64,000 bases of DNA. It comes from Azadirachta indica (Eukaryota > Streptophyta > Magnoliopsida > Sapindales > Meliaceae). The notes under the pieces were generated by a model, which was given only the letters and a program-made list of their open reading frames with translations, made no database searches and was not told where the DNA came from. Both the position numbers and the translations under genes were made by a program. Each line of letters opens with the position of its first letter. Position 1 is the first letter of the stretch. The stretch is taken from the NCBI GenBank assembly GCA_022749755.1, contig CM040441.1, positions 4,902,741 through 4,966,740 of the forward strand, given 5' to 3'. Shown here piece after piece: positions 36,265 to 47,399 of the stretch.

Positions 36265-36642
36265 TTTAATGGAATCATGCTCTTCAAACAAGACGGCCTT
36301 GTTGCATTGTCTGTTCCGTCTCCTTGTCCCTTGGGATGAATTTTGTACCATCGTAAAAAAATTAAACCAATTAATTTTAATTAACTCATGAATGCAAGTA
36401 CTATACATTATTATATCCCAGTAATTAAACGTTTTCAGCTTTGAAAAGTTTACAATCTTCCAAACACGCTTATATGTAACTGATTGTAGATGTGTTTTTG
36501 GTCATTGAAATGCATTCTCCTTTGGCAATGTTTCTTTTTTTAACAAGGACTTCTGCTCCGAAAACGCATGCATCTTTCACCGGGTATCAATTTATGAAAC
36601 CTTCTTTCCTTCCCCATCGCATCTAGGGTTGTCAAAATAATT
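36265..36642 (-). pseudogene. MATH-domain relic, truncated at the copy B boundary
   Basis: Counterpart of copy A MATH relic 2, exon 5 and exon 4 parts: ACVFGAEVLV, then KKRNIAKGE, preceded by the same internal deletion. Similarity to A stops at 36642, so exons 2-3 and the MITE are absent. Confidence 0.65.
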
Positions 36643-38192
36643 TTGTCTCTTTATAATTGAAGATTACGAAACTTTGTTGGATTAAAAAATAATTTAGTAG
36701 CCTGTTGATTTGTTTGTTTGTAGAATTTTGTCTCTATGTAATTAAGTAACATGTTAGATTAAATTTTTTAGTTAATTATTAAATGAAGGTGTGGGTTTTC
36801 TCTGAAATCTCGTCTTGTTTATTTTTTAAAAGGGACAACAATAATTGTGCACGTTATTTAATAGTTCTGTAATTTTTTTCATTAATCATGGCCTATTGTT
36901 AATAAATGAATTATTAATGAAAACTAATTAACTGATTAATTAATGAAGTACAAAAAAATTGTGCTAAAATAATCATCTTTTTCTTGTTATCGTTTTTTTA
37001 GTTGGTTATTCGGATTTTCCCCTATTGTATGGTTGAATTAAAGGATAATGTTGGCTTCCTTACTACTAATTGTGGCTGTATTGAGATAAATACTGCTGTC
37101 ATTCTTCTACCTGTTGATTTTTGCTGCTGTTACGCTATTTTTCTCTTACTGCTGCTGGGTAGGCTTTGTTCATGTTGTGTTGCTGTAGACTATCTTTTCT
37201 GTTGGTGTTTACTGCTGTGATCCTCTTTGGTTATTTTCTGCTGCTGCTTTTGTTTGCTGGCTATGTTGCTTCTACTGCTAGGAGTTGGCGTTTGCTGATT
37301 TGCTGTTGCTAATTTTGCATCTGGGCGTTGGTTGCTGCTAATTGCTATGCTACTGCCTTGTTTTTGTCTTTGCCTTGTGTTGCATTTTTTGCATTCCGTT
37401 TGGGCATAGGATTTTCATTTTTTGCTTTTGCATAGATTATCCAAGTCTCTTTGGGATTTCTTTGACATTATTCTCTTCCTTTTACATTTAATATTATTGC
37501 TCTAAGCTTAGACTTGGAGAGTATTATATTTAAAAAAAAAATCATCTTTTCCTTGTCTTGTGCTTGCATGATGGACCATATTAAGTGAAATAAAATTGAA
37601 AACATAAGCTGACCGGGAATAATATCTAAATTAATGTTTTTTAAATAAATTATCCCCAATATAAAAACACACTGTTTAATATTAAATTTTTTTATCATAA
37701 TATATGAATTGTATATCAAACATGGGTCCTTCTACGATGCCGAGAAAAAATTCTCGATATTGATAACATGAAAATTGTGGACTATTGTTGGACTATTTAT
37801 TATTAATTTTTTTTCTTCCTCTTTTCCACTTTATTAATTATGATAATTAAAATTACCTCTAGGGGAGGTTCTCATTGCAATACTACGGGGTGAGATTGAA
37901 TCACGACGTCTCTTGAAAAAAATTAAAGAGATCACAAAAATAATCACAGGTAATAAGAGCTAATCCTTTGTTCTATTCTTTATTATTATTATTGTTCATC
38001 ACCATTGCTTATCAAATCTTGATAATATTATTATAATTTTATATTGAGTTTTAGATTTCTTTTATATATTATTATAATAATGTATTTTATGATTTTATGA
38101 CTATTATTAGTGTTATAGTTTCAGCAAAAAAAAACACATTAAACTATATAATGTTTCATTGATTTTGTTTTGCAAATAACTTAATAATCAGA
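36643..38192. other. Gene-poor; CTG-rich low-complexity stretch
   Basis: About 37080-37400 is dense in TGCTG/GCTGT words and T-rich. The 72-codon ORF there (37002-37220) is Leu/Cys-rich low complexity, not a recognisable protein. Rest is AT-rich non-coding. Confidence 0.6.

Positions 38193-38273
<81 letters not shown>
38193..38273 (+). repeat. TTA/ATT trinucleotide microsatellite
   Basis: About 81 bases of ATT repeats with one interruption near 38221. A shorter ATT run occurs at 37979-37992. Confidence 0.9.
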
Positions 38274-38274
<1 letters not shown>

Positions 38275-38908
38275 GATTGTTTATATTTTTATTTTTTTCA
38301 CTTAGCGTTGGGTAGCTCTTGTACTCCTTATTCTCACACATTCAATAAAGTTATATATTATAGCCAAGGAATAAAAAAAAAAAATAGTTTTGCAACTTCT
38401 AGTTTAATCCCGCAAAGTTAATTTTTTCTATTCTCATGTTATTTTTTAATTCTTCATATTTTTTATTTATGAATGAAAAATAGAAAATGAGTTAAAAGTA
38501 CAAAATTTTTTAAAAATTCTTATTCTCAATAATAGATATTTGGTTGTCCTCTCGTATCTCAATTGTATTTTTTATACTTTTGTCAAACTTCTAACCCTCA
38601 TTATTTCTTGTCTATTTTTAATTTTCTTTTATTTTTTCAATTTTATCTATCTTAGTTTCTTTGACTATTTATTCATTTATTTTTTTTTCATATATTTTAT
38701 TATATTCGAATAAAAATTTTGTATTAATAAAAGTTTGGCATGCAAACTTATTATTTTTATTCATTCAAATATCAAGTTTTTAATGTTAGCGAAAATAATG
38801 TTGTTGCATAAATTTATAGTTGTATTTATACTTTTTAATTGTTAATGCCTTAGTATTATTATGCTGTTATTTTTTATTTATGTCATTGTTTATATTTTTA
38901 TTATGGAT

Positions 38909-39450
38909 GTGTTAAAATATTAAATTAATGGATAGTAAATTATATAGATGAAAAACAAGAGGAAACGAGTATTGGAGATAAAGCTTTAAAAACTTCATAA
39001 TATTAAATCTTTGTAATTATATTTAGAGTTACAAAAGTTTAATTTTCCTAATAAAATCCATGGAGGTTATGATTTCATATTTTAAATTTGAAATCAATAG
39101 TAAATGGAGATTAAAGGTGTTAGGAGTTACAAATCTTCTAAATTTTAAATTAGACTTTAATTCTTATTTTAATGCCTTAAACTAAACACTACTATATAAA
39201 GAGTGTCACCTCTTAGTGCAAAACACACTTAACTATCTATTTTTTTTTTCACTCTCAAAATTATATACAGTATTTTCTTGCAACAAAAACTCTCAAAGAC
39301 TTGCCATTTTCTTCTTGGTGATTATGCTCATCAAATAAGAGTGGCTGCGAGTTAGGGTTTTATCTTGGAGTTGAAGAGATCCGTCAATACCTGCACAAAG
39401 AAAGGACTTTTTGACTTTAAAACAACACAATGCGTTACTCTCTCTCTAAG
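38909..39450 (+). other. Possible degenerate LTR with TATA box
   Basis: Begins TGTTAAAATATTAAATTAATGG. It has an LTR-like body and CTATATAAAGAG at about 39193-39204, followed by a leader-like A/C-rich stretch. No partner LTR, PBS or coding region seen, so this is tentative. 39451-40122 shows nothing further. Confidence 0.3.
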
Positions 39451-40122
39451 GCCAGGTTTTTCTAAATAACTTTCTTTTATTGGTTTATAGTTATATTGTT
39501 AATTGATAATTTCATAATATATTTAAAAGATTAATAGAGAAAACAGTTAATTTTATTTAATATATTTAACAATGAGTTTATCCAAACCCTACGCACGATA
39601 ATAATGATAATAAGAAGAATGACTAGAAGAAGGCTGATGATGAGAGTAAAGGGAATAAAGAATTGAAGAAGACATAATGATCTTTTATCGAATCCCTGTA
39701 GGTTTTGTTATATTCACTTCATTTAAGTTTGTGTAGTCTTACATTTTTAAATATAATTTTGAAAAGTAATATAGAATGTGAATGTATTAACTTTGAAAAA
39801 TTTGCCACGAAATGTAGCAAGAAGGAAGCAAAATTGTTGCAAGAGAAAGGAAAAAAAGTTGACATGAAGGTATGCACCTTTAATTATGAAACCTATCTTC
39901 ATTTATGCTAAATTTTATTTAAAATATTTTATTTAGCATTTTTTTCTTTTGTTGATAAGAAAGAAAAACTTCAGGATTATGTTTCAAAGCCATGACTAAG
40001 GAGGATAAGGACAAATATAGGATAGATCAATTGAAAGAAAACAACAATGACAAAAAAATATTTTGGAGAAAGAATACATTTTGTGTTATTATTATTCTCA
40101 TTATGAGTACCTTTTATTATGA

Positions 40123-40519
40123 GTACAATATGCATGCACAAATTTACGAAGGGAAAACGCTGTTCAACTTTTTTATTTCTCTTTAAGAAAAGAATACAAA
40201 TGTACAAGGCTACTGTGCTGGAGATTCACTTAACTCACTTGATAATCTCTAACACTCTCACTACCCTATATATATATACATGTAAAGGCAACCAACACCC
40301 ATGATTGCTAGAGCCATATGTCCCACACATATGTTGCCATCATATATTTTCCTAGTCAAATGAACTAGTTTTAAAGTCATTTTGTGTGCCACTTCCCTTT
40401 AGCTAAGGAACTGTCTAACTAAGTCATCTTTACTTGGTTCTTGCTTGACATCTCATCAAGACTAAGTCTTCCTTGCCTTAATCTTAGTAAATGTACCTCG
40501 TTTAGGGCTTTATTAAATA
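40123..40519 (-). repeat. 3' LTR of the Ty3 element, truncated
   Basis: Matches 45488-45882 (ACAATATGC, AAGAAAAGAATACAAATGTA, GCAACCAACACC and so on). The terminal 100 bases next to the outer left end are missing. Confidence 0.85.
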
Positions 40520-40533
40520 CCCCCGCTACTGCC
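40520..40533 (-). other. Polypurine tract of the Ty3 element
   Basis: Minus-strand GGCAGTAGCGGGGG immediately before the 3' LTR, the expected plus-strand primer position. Confidence 0.65.
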
Positions 40534-41179
40534 TTAAGTCTTTTAGCTCATGACCAACATCTGTATTCACCTGCATAGTTCATTATTGATACCCATTGCA
40601 TAACCCAGCTATTGTCTTGTTGCTACTTATACCATTCCCACTCACAGCCATGTTCTGGGTCAAATGGATGCATATAAGTGATTCTGGCTGTCATCATACA
40701 ATTCCCAAAACACTAATATTTCTCATAATGCTCAGTGTCACTGTCTTCAATATATTCTCGTACTCTTATATCAATTTGTTGAGACTTGTCGTACAGCCTT
40801 GTGTAAATCCAGTAACTTGTTAACTTGATCCAAGGCTATCATCGACTATGTTACGCACTATAAGATTTAGGCCTCTAACAAACTACCCCTACTAGAACAA
40901 CCTAACGTCCTCGTTAGAAGGGTGTCTAAGTATACCTTAACCTCTTTTTTTAATTGCCACAAAGTGACATCTCGTTCCTAACTAGCATCTACTTCACTGA
41001 TGTTCTTCCACAAAACCAAATATTCTGTGCATCGATTCTTTTTGCTTTGCCTCATTGTTCGATGATCAAGGATTTTCTCTACTTCTTTATCAAATTGCTT
41101 CCAAATCATAAGAGAAACTCTTTTGGTTTGACGATGCCCATCATCAACCAAGTTTTCTCAGAAAAGCTTGAGAAAGCTT

Positions 41180-42270
41180 ACATGAATTATGCGGTGAACC
41201 TTCAGTCGTTCGGGTAACCTTAACCGGCATGCGACTCTCCTCACTTTTTTTATAACCTCAAAAGGTCTATTATATTTTGGCATCAGCCCTCGATGTACGG
41301 TTTGCTACTAATTTTCTTCCATATTTGAGGCATGAGCTTGAGCAATACCTTCCATACTTTAACGGTCTCCTTCTAACATCTGCATACTTCTTCATTCTTC
41401 AAGACACTTTAAGCAAACTATCAGATGCTTATGTCAACAACTCTTGCTTGTCTTGTATAAACCTATGTGTTACTAGGCACTTCACTTCGATAGCTTATTT
41501 TGCCACCTCGTATAGAGTAAGTGGCTATTGCTCCAAGACTAACTCTACTGACTCATTCCCATTGCTGAGGAACGATGTATGTTGTAGCAAAATTGGGGCA
41601 CATCAAGTAAATCAATCCAATTCTTCTGGCCAGTTGTTACATAGTGTCACAAGTACTACTCAGGTACTGCATTCAATCTCTCCATTTACCATCTGTTTGA
41701 GGATGATTAGCCATCAAAAACTTCAACTTAGTCCTCATCAAGTTAAAGAGTGTTATCCAAAACCAACCCGTGAAGCGAGCATCTTTATTGCTCACAATGT
41801 CTTCAGGAATCCTAAAATATTTCACATATGCTTGTAGAACAATTCTGTTGCCATATCCACTGTACATACATGAGGCACAGGTATGAATACCGTATATTTG
41901 ATTAAGCGGTTCACTATCACCAACACTGATTTTTTCCCATTTGCCTTTACCATGCCTGAGATGAAATCTATCGAGATTGATTACCAAGGTCTCCCACGAT
42001 TCAATTATGGTTGCAATAGGCTTGTTGGTCTCTGTTTCTCCGACTTGTCTTGTTGGCACATAAGACAAAATTTGACATACAAGCGTATGTTTTCTTCCAT
42101 TTTTTGCTAGTAGTAAGAACGCTCTAAGAGCGCCATCATCTGCCTGACCCCTGCATGCCCAACTCATTGAGCGTTATGCATCTCTCATAATAATGTACGT
42201 CTAAATTCCATACCACTTGAAACATAGAGCCTTCTTCCATATGCATAGATCAGTCCATTCTCAAGCCAAA
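41180..42270 (-). pseudogene. Integrase of the Ty3 element, degenerate
   Basis: The minus-strand HHCC remnant (GHAGVRQMMALLERS, about 42170-42100) is followed by the core: INLDRF with the first Asp, then KYFRIPEDIVSNKDARFTG with the second Asp, then NHPQTDGK, where the catalytic-Glu segment breaks off at a stop (41673). A downstream block at about 41277-41180 reads PKYNRPFEVIKKVRR and LRLPERLKVH, typical of the integrase C-terminus. Inactive. Confidence 0.85.
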
Positions 42271-42667
42271 ATCTTCATACGAGCCTTTCGTTAATTTCAT
42301 CACAAAGTCGACAGTATGTAAAGTCACCATCGATATGTTGTTGCACCTTGTCAATGAAGTTCAAAACCACATAGATTAGGGTCGCAACATGGCCCTCAAC
42401 TTCTTTTTGACTGAAAGCGTTCGCAACCATATTTTGCCCTTCTGCCCTGTTTACCCATTTAAAGTTGAACTCAACAAAAAATTCTTGCCATCTTGCTTGT
42501 TTCAAGGATAACTTCTTCTATGAGCGAAAGTATGTATTCGCCATAATATCCATCACTGCCGTGACGAGCATCTTAAAGAGACAATGCCACCAAGTTGCTA
42601 AACAATGCACTATCGCTGTCATCTCCATTTCGTAGGCTAAATACTGCTACTTAGCATCCTTCAACTT

Positions 42668-43783
42668 TTAACTTTCGAAAGCAATTAGGTGCCCTTCTTG
42701 CACTAGCATGCCACTAATTGCCTTGTCCAGCGCATTTGTATAAACCTTAAAAGGTTTGCTGAAATCCAGTAGCTTTATTACGGGCTCAGAAGCTACTATA
42801 TTTTTTGATGTCATCAAATGTACATAGGCATGCTTTGGTCCATTCCCACTTTTGACCTTTTCACAACAAATTAATAAATGCACTGACTCTTTTGGAGTAG
42901 CTCTTAATGAATTTTCTGTACTAGTTAGCCAAACAAAGAAAAGATCGGAGTTCAGGTACCTTTTTAGGTTCGGTTCAGTCAAAGATAGCTTAACTTCCTT
43001 CTGCACATGCGAATGTTGTCACTGCTCAACCAATGACCAAGAAATAGCACTTCTCACCTGCATTTTTTCTTCTTAACATATGACTTGTGTTCTTGCAGCT
43101 TCGTAAACACATGCCTTAAGTGCTTAAGATGATCTCTGAAACTCTTACTGTATACCACAATGTCATCTAAGTATATAACTATAAATTCGTCCAAAACCTT
43201 ATAGAGAATGTCATTCATAAGACTGAAAAAGGTAGTAGGTGTATTGATAAGTTCGAATAGCATTATAAGAAATTTGTATGAATCATACCTTGTTACACAT
43301 GCTATCTTTGCTTCATCGCCTTCAGCAATCCTCACTTGTTAATAGTCCACTCTTAAATTAAGCTTCATAAAGTAACAAGTACTGCCCAACTAGTTGAACA
43401 AATTAGCAACAATGGAGATGGAGTATTTGTTCTTTACTTTGACCTTATTGAGTGTACAGCGATCTATCTTGTTTCTTCTGAAATAAAACTACTGCGTTAT
43501 AAGAAGCCTTTGAGGGTTATATGTATCTTGCATCTATCAACTCGTCAAGTTATCTTCACAACTCAGCTAACTCGGATGGTAACATTAAAGAAGAAGCCTG
43601 CATAAGAGGTCTCATACTACATTCTAACTCAATATAGTGATCAATAGCATGCTTAGAGGCCAATTCTTTGAGGAGTTTGGGTAGCATGATATCCGCAAGC
43701 TCATCTAACATCGCAGCATACTCATCAGGTACCTCCACTACCTGATCTGGCTTGATCTCTACAAATGCTGCCATGTATGACAT
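42668..43783 (-). pseudogene. Reverse transcriptase and RNase H of the Ty3 element, degenerate
   Basis: An N-terminal block at 43783-43556 includes KHAIDHYIELECSMRP. The palm follows, with RIAEGDEAKIACVTRY and the active-site box VIYLDDIVVYSK (43335-43054). RNase H at 43006-42668 reads FSKPFKVYTNALDKAISG, with Asn in place of the first catalytic Asp. Frames are interrupted between blocks. Confidence 0.88.
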
Positions 43784-44134
43784 TTATTACTTTTTAAACC
43801 CCTTGTTAAACTGAATGGTAGATTGTAATAATGGTCCCGATCAGCCATTCTCTAAAAGCTTGTAAGGTATGAGTTGTAAATTCTTTCCTGTAATCAACTA
43901 ATTCCGCATTTGTGGCATTACATATGCCATAACACCTATAAGAAATTTGATCCCCAAAATAAATCGAAATTTTTGAGAGATAAAATTGAGAAACGTACCT
44001 TACTTTCTTAATCCCCGACTCTCAAAGAGTTTATGGCTACTCCTTAAACAATCATATCCGACAAATTCATGACCTATACAGCATACAATGCTCCCTCAAT
44101 ATTATACCCCAGGCACTAAACCTCCCGCGCTTCC

Positions 44135-44200
44135 AAGAAGTTGTTTATCGCACCCATGTCTATCATTGCCTAAATCTCGATACCATTTACATACACTTTT
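44135..44200 (-). pseudogene. Aspartic protease motif of the Ty3 element
   Basis: Minus-strand VYVNGIEI, a stop, AMIDMGAINNFL. The D-T/S-G active-site triad is mutated to D-M-G. Confidence 0.7.
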
Positions 44201-44344
44201 ATGTACATAAGGCTCCGGTAACTTTCGTCAATCTACAACACATTGCAATGCTGTTGCTGCAAAGGGTTGAGCTTCGGAATGCACTCCTCAACTTTTGGAT
44301 TTTCTTCTTTGGCAACCATTGCATTTAATTTGCTGCCTTTGGGC

Positions 44345-45345
44345 ATTTTTTTGCCCTATAAGGACCATCACAAATAAAGCATGCCAAGCCCTTCTTTTCT
44401 TATTTTTGGTGACTTTGATCGATTAGATTCTCCCTCTTTTTTTTGGCCATCAGTCTTGGAAAAACCAGCTTTCTTCTTCTTAGCCTCATTTTCTTTTTTA
44501 TTTGGTTGTGATTTCGAACTTGTAGTTTACCAAGCTATCTGTCGCTGCAATTGTAATAGGCAAGTCTCTAACTGCTTACCTTTGTAGCTCTGTTTGTGCC
44601 CACAACTGCAACCTAAAAATGAAATTGAAGAGCTTGTCTTCATCTGACATGATCTTAATGTCAAGCATTAATGAACTGAGTGCCTTCACATACTCATGCA
44701 TAGAACCCGTGTACTTAAGTCTCTTCAAACTTTCCTTTGCAAGCCACCCATATTGTAAGGCAAGAACTGAGCCTTTAGCTCTCATTTTAGTGAATCTCAT
44801 GTATCGACAATAGCATATTGCACTTTCGCATCCTTTTGGAATCGAGTACACCACCACAATTTCGCATCTCCCTCTAGAGACATGCTTGTGATGGTAACTT
44901 AATCCGCTTTAGGTATGCAGGCCGCTTTAAAGTATTCTTTCATGTTCCAAAGGAAGTTCTCTAATTCCTTTGCGTTGCACGAACCGCTGAAACCTTTAGG
45001 TTTCAACACTTTAATCTTTGAAGGACCCAGCTTTATTGGTGTTTGAGTGTTGCCTAATTTGCGCTTCAGCAACTCGTCCTCTCCTTCGAGATTATTTATG
45101 TGTGCTTTTAACGCTCCCGCCAACGATCCTACATCCTTCATGGATACATTCAGCTTTTCCGTGAACATATTGGTAAAATCGTTTAACTACTGCAGAAGGC
45201 TAACAATTTTGGAGGGGTTAAGCATTAATTGTACCGCCAATGGATTCGCATGGGCCAGCACGGAATCGACAATTCTTTTCAGCTGCCCCACTCTTTCCTT
45301 CAATCTCTCTCTCAACATATTTGTGCAGAAAATAAGAAATGTAGA
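44345..45345 (-). pseudogene. Gag of the Ty3 element, degenerate
   Basis: Pieces in order: an N-terminal coiled segment (45390-45187), KIKVLKPKGFSGSCNAKELE (45168-44899), then the capsid block WLAKESLKRLKYTGSMHEYV and EDKLFNFIFRLQLWAQTEL (44857-44576), and a zinc knuckle CFICDGPY...C (about 44390-44345) in which Tyr replaces the metal-binding His. Confidence 0.85.
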
Positions 45346-45370
45346 AAATAGAATGAATGAGCCTAAGTGG

Positions 45371-45382
45371 GCTCTGATACCA
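45371..45382 (-). other. Primer binding site of the Ty3 element
   Basis: Minus-strand TGGTATCAGAGC, complementary to the 3' end of initiator tRNA-Met, two bases inside the 5' LTR. Confidence 0.85.
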
Positions 45383-45384
45383 AT

Positions 45385-45882
45385 TGTCACAAGGGACTTT
45401 TTATTAATGCGGTAATCCTACACTTGCGCTAAATTACTTCGGCAATGGAGGTTGAACTCTTAAAACTTCTTACGCTTTAAAAGAAAACACAATATGCTTG
45501 CACAAATTTGCGATGGAAAAACTCTTTTCAACTTTATATTTCTCTTTAAGAAAAGAATACAAATGTACAAGGCTGTTATGCTAAAGATTCACTTAACTCA
45601 TTTGATGATCTCTAACACTCTCACTACCTTATATATATATATGCAAAGGCAACCAACACCTCTGGTTGCTAGGGCCACATGTCCTACACACATGTTGGCA
45701 TCATACATTTTCTCTAGTTAAATAAACTAGTTTTAAAGCCACTTTGTGTGCCACTTCCCTTTAGCTGGGGAACTACCCAGCCAAGTCATTTTTTACATGG
45801 TCCTTGCCTTGCACCTCATCAAGACCAAGTCTTCCTTACCTTAATTCCAGCAAGTAAACCCCGTTTAGGGCCTTACCAAATA
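45385..45882 (-). repeat. 5' LTR of the Ty3 element
   Basis: About 498 bases. The minus-strand end ...CCTTGTGACA next to the PBS is well defined. The outer end, near TATTTGGTAAGG at 45882, was set by where similarity to the left LTR stops. Confidence 0.8.
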
Positions 45883-46781
45883 AAATATTACAATGATAGT
45901 TGTTTGCAGTTGTAAAATATTCAACCATTGCACTATAATTTATTGAAGAATTTGAAAATAAAAATAATATTGTAGTCATCAAACAACAATGGCTTCCGCC
46001 ATTCATTACATGGGCCAGCTCGGAGCTCGGCTTTGCAGTATTAATGTGTAAAACAAACCAAAACATTATTCTCCAATAAAGAATTTATTGGTTGGCTCTT
46101 AATACAACCATGCAGAATTGTAATGATATCCTCACCACGATTTTTCAAAATTGCAGTAATAAATACTACCATAATATAATGATGTAATTCCGCATGAGGA
46201 TAAAACAAGTTTGTCCGCTAAATTTCTTCCATTATTTATACATTAAAAACTATGTACACAAATTATGATATATTACTTACTCGTACTAATTTATTTTATC
46301 AACAATTAAAGTTAATTCAAATCCTTTAATGTTAAATTCAGCTTTCAAGTCTTATGTACATATTACCTCTTTTTTTTTTCTTTTTCAATTATAAGAAAGT
46401 TTGGCCCGGCCTAAACAATTAATAATTAACGAAAAAATAACACTAAAATAAATGTTATATTTGAAGTAGTTGAAAATTAGTCCAAAAATAAGGAAAGTAA
46501 TTCCTAGTTTTACCTTTCAAAATTATTCGCACTACAAGAGTATCTTTAAAGAAAAAAAAATCTTATAAGAACTAATCTATCCTACTATCTTTGTAAGTTT
46601 ATTATTATTAAATATTTTTGTTATAGCAGTATAAAAACAATGTTCATAGTCTTAATTCACAAAAATAAATTTTAATTGACAAAAATAAATTTTATATATA
46701 TTATGAGATATAAATTGATATAATATTATTATATATACCTATTATGCATCAAAATTATTTATTTTCATTAAGTGATTGATT
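45883..46781. other. Non-coding with a dispersed repeat
   Basis: 46150-46560 resembles 51180-51480 and 52680-53230, sharing TTAGTCCAAAAATAA and an AT-rich frame around it. No gene seen. Confidence 0.55.
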
Positions 46782-47100
46782 CTATAATACTATTGAAATA
46801 AGATTATCTGTATTAATAGAGTGAGCCCATTTATAGAAGAGGTCAATTGCTTCCACCATGGGCTTATTTCTGAGGGCTTCATCAATGGTAGGAGAAATAA
46901 ACACCTCGAGGTCGCTAATGGTACGGGTCAGATGTGCAAAGTCCTCCTTTTTACCCTCGAGGAGCAACTCATAGTAACCCTTCCTCGCTTGAGTGCCGAA
47001 CGCCTGTGCGTCCTCAAAGGATTGGATTCAGTTGAATCCTCCTCCTTTTCAATCCAATCCGAAGGCTTCTTCCGTGGAATTTTGGACCCTTTGCTCTAAG
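46782..47100 (-). pseudogene. Unidentified minus-strand coding relic
   Basis: Minus-strand reading from about 47045: QARKGYYELLLEGKKEDF, AHLTRTISDLEVF and RNKPMVEAIDLFYKWA, ending at a stop at 46782. Codon pattern and higher GC suggest a former coding region. Sequence further upstream on the minus strand is broken by stops. I do not recognise the family; a transposon gag-like or host-gene fragment is possible. Confidence 0.35.
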
Positions 47101-47399
47101 TCACCGCCAGGCTTTTCCCCTAATCCTTTTAGGCTAGCTGATTTTTTGAGCTGGCGGATTTTGGTATTTTGGTCTAGTTGGATGGAGGATTCTTCAAAAC
47201 AAAACCCGACCCAAGCCTATTTTCCCTTTGCTTTATTTTGCTTTGTCAAGCAGGAAGGTTGTCAAATAAATCTTTCCCTGCCGTGGAACTCTTCCCAGTT
47301 TGTTTTGAAGCTATTTTCTCTGTAAAGGAGAATAAAATGATCAAGAAATTGAATCACACAGAATTCAAATCATGTTCGAAAAATAATTATTCTTTTTAG

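Larger units (their letters stand above)
22660..36642 (+). repeat. Segmental duplication, copy B
   Basis: Collinear with 1-14946. It retains 23515-26128 (protease 5' end, promoter and a second protease relic), missing from A. It lacks the equivalents of A 3116-3469, 10281-10830 and 11424-14111. The right boundary is abrupt at 36642, within the MATH exon 4 relic, after GTCAAAATAATT. Confidence 0.95.
40123..45882 (-). mobile_element. Ty3/gypsy LTR retrotransposon, degenerate, minus strand
   Basis: Two related LTRs flank an internal region read on the minus strand in the order PBS, gag, zinc knuckle, protease, reverse transcriptase, RNase H, integrase. This order, with integrase after RNase H, is Ty3/gypsy. 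The PBS complements initiator tRNA-Met. The C-terminal wording after integrase (PKYNRPFEVIKKVRR) resembles chromovirus-type elements, but I could not confirm a chromodomain. Every domain has stops, frameshifts or lost key residues. The left (3') LTR is truncated, so no target duplication can be read. Confidence 0.9.

Noticed and set aside
37002..37220. Leu/Cys-rich ORF that looks like a membrane peptide
   Set aside because: Product of a CTG/TTG-rich low-complexity stretch; no start context, homologue or conservation evident.
38193..38273. Regular array considered as CRISPR-like
   Set aside because: Simple trinucleotide repeat with no spacers; plant nuclear context.
40950..41110. Chromodomain downstream of the Ty3 integrase
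   Set aside because: The reading is full of stops, and no diagnostic aromatic cage residues could be aligned by eye.
41277..41837. 186-codon plus-strand ORF
   Set aside because: Lies opposite the Ty3 integrase, which gives clear motifs on the minus strand.
45047..45415. 122-codon plus-strand ORF
   Set aside because: Opposite the gag relic and running into the PBS and LTR; no recognisable domain.
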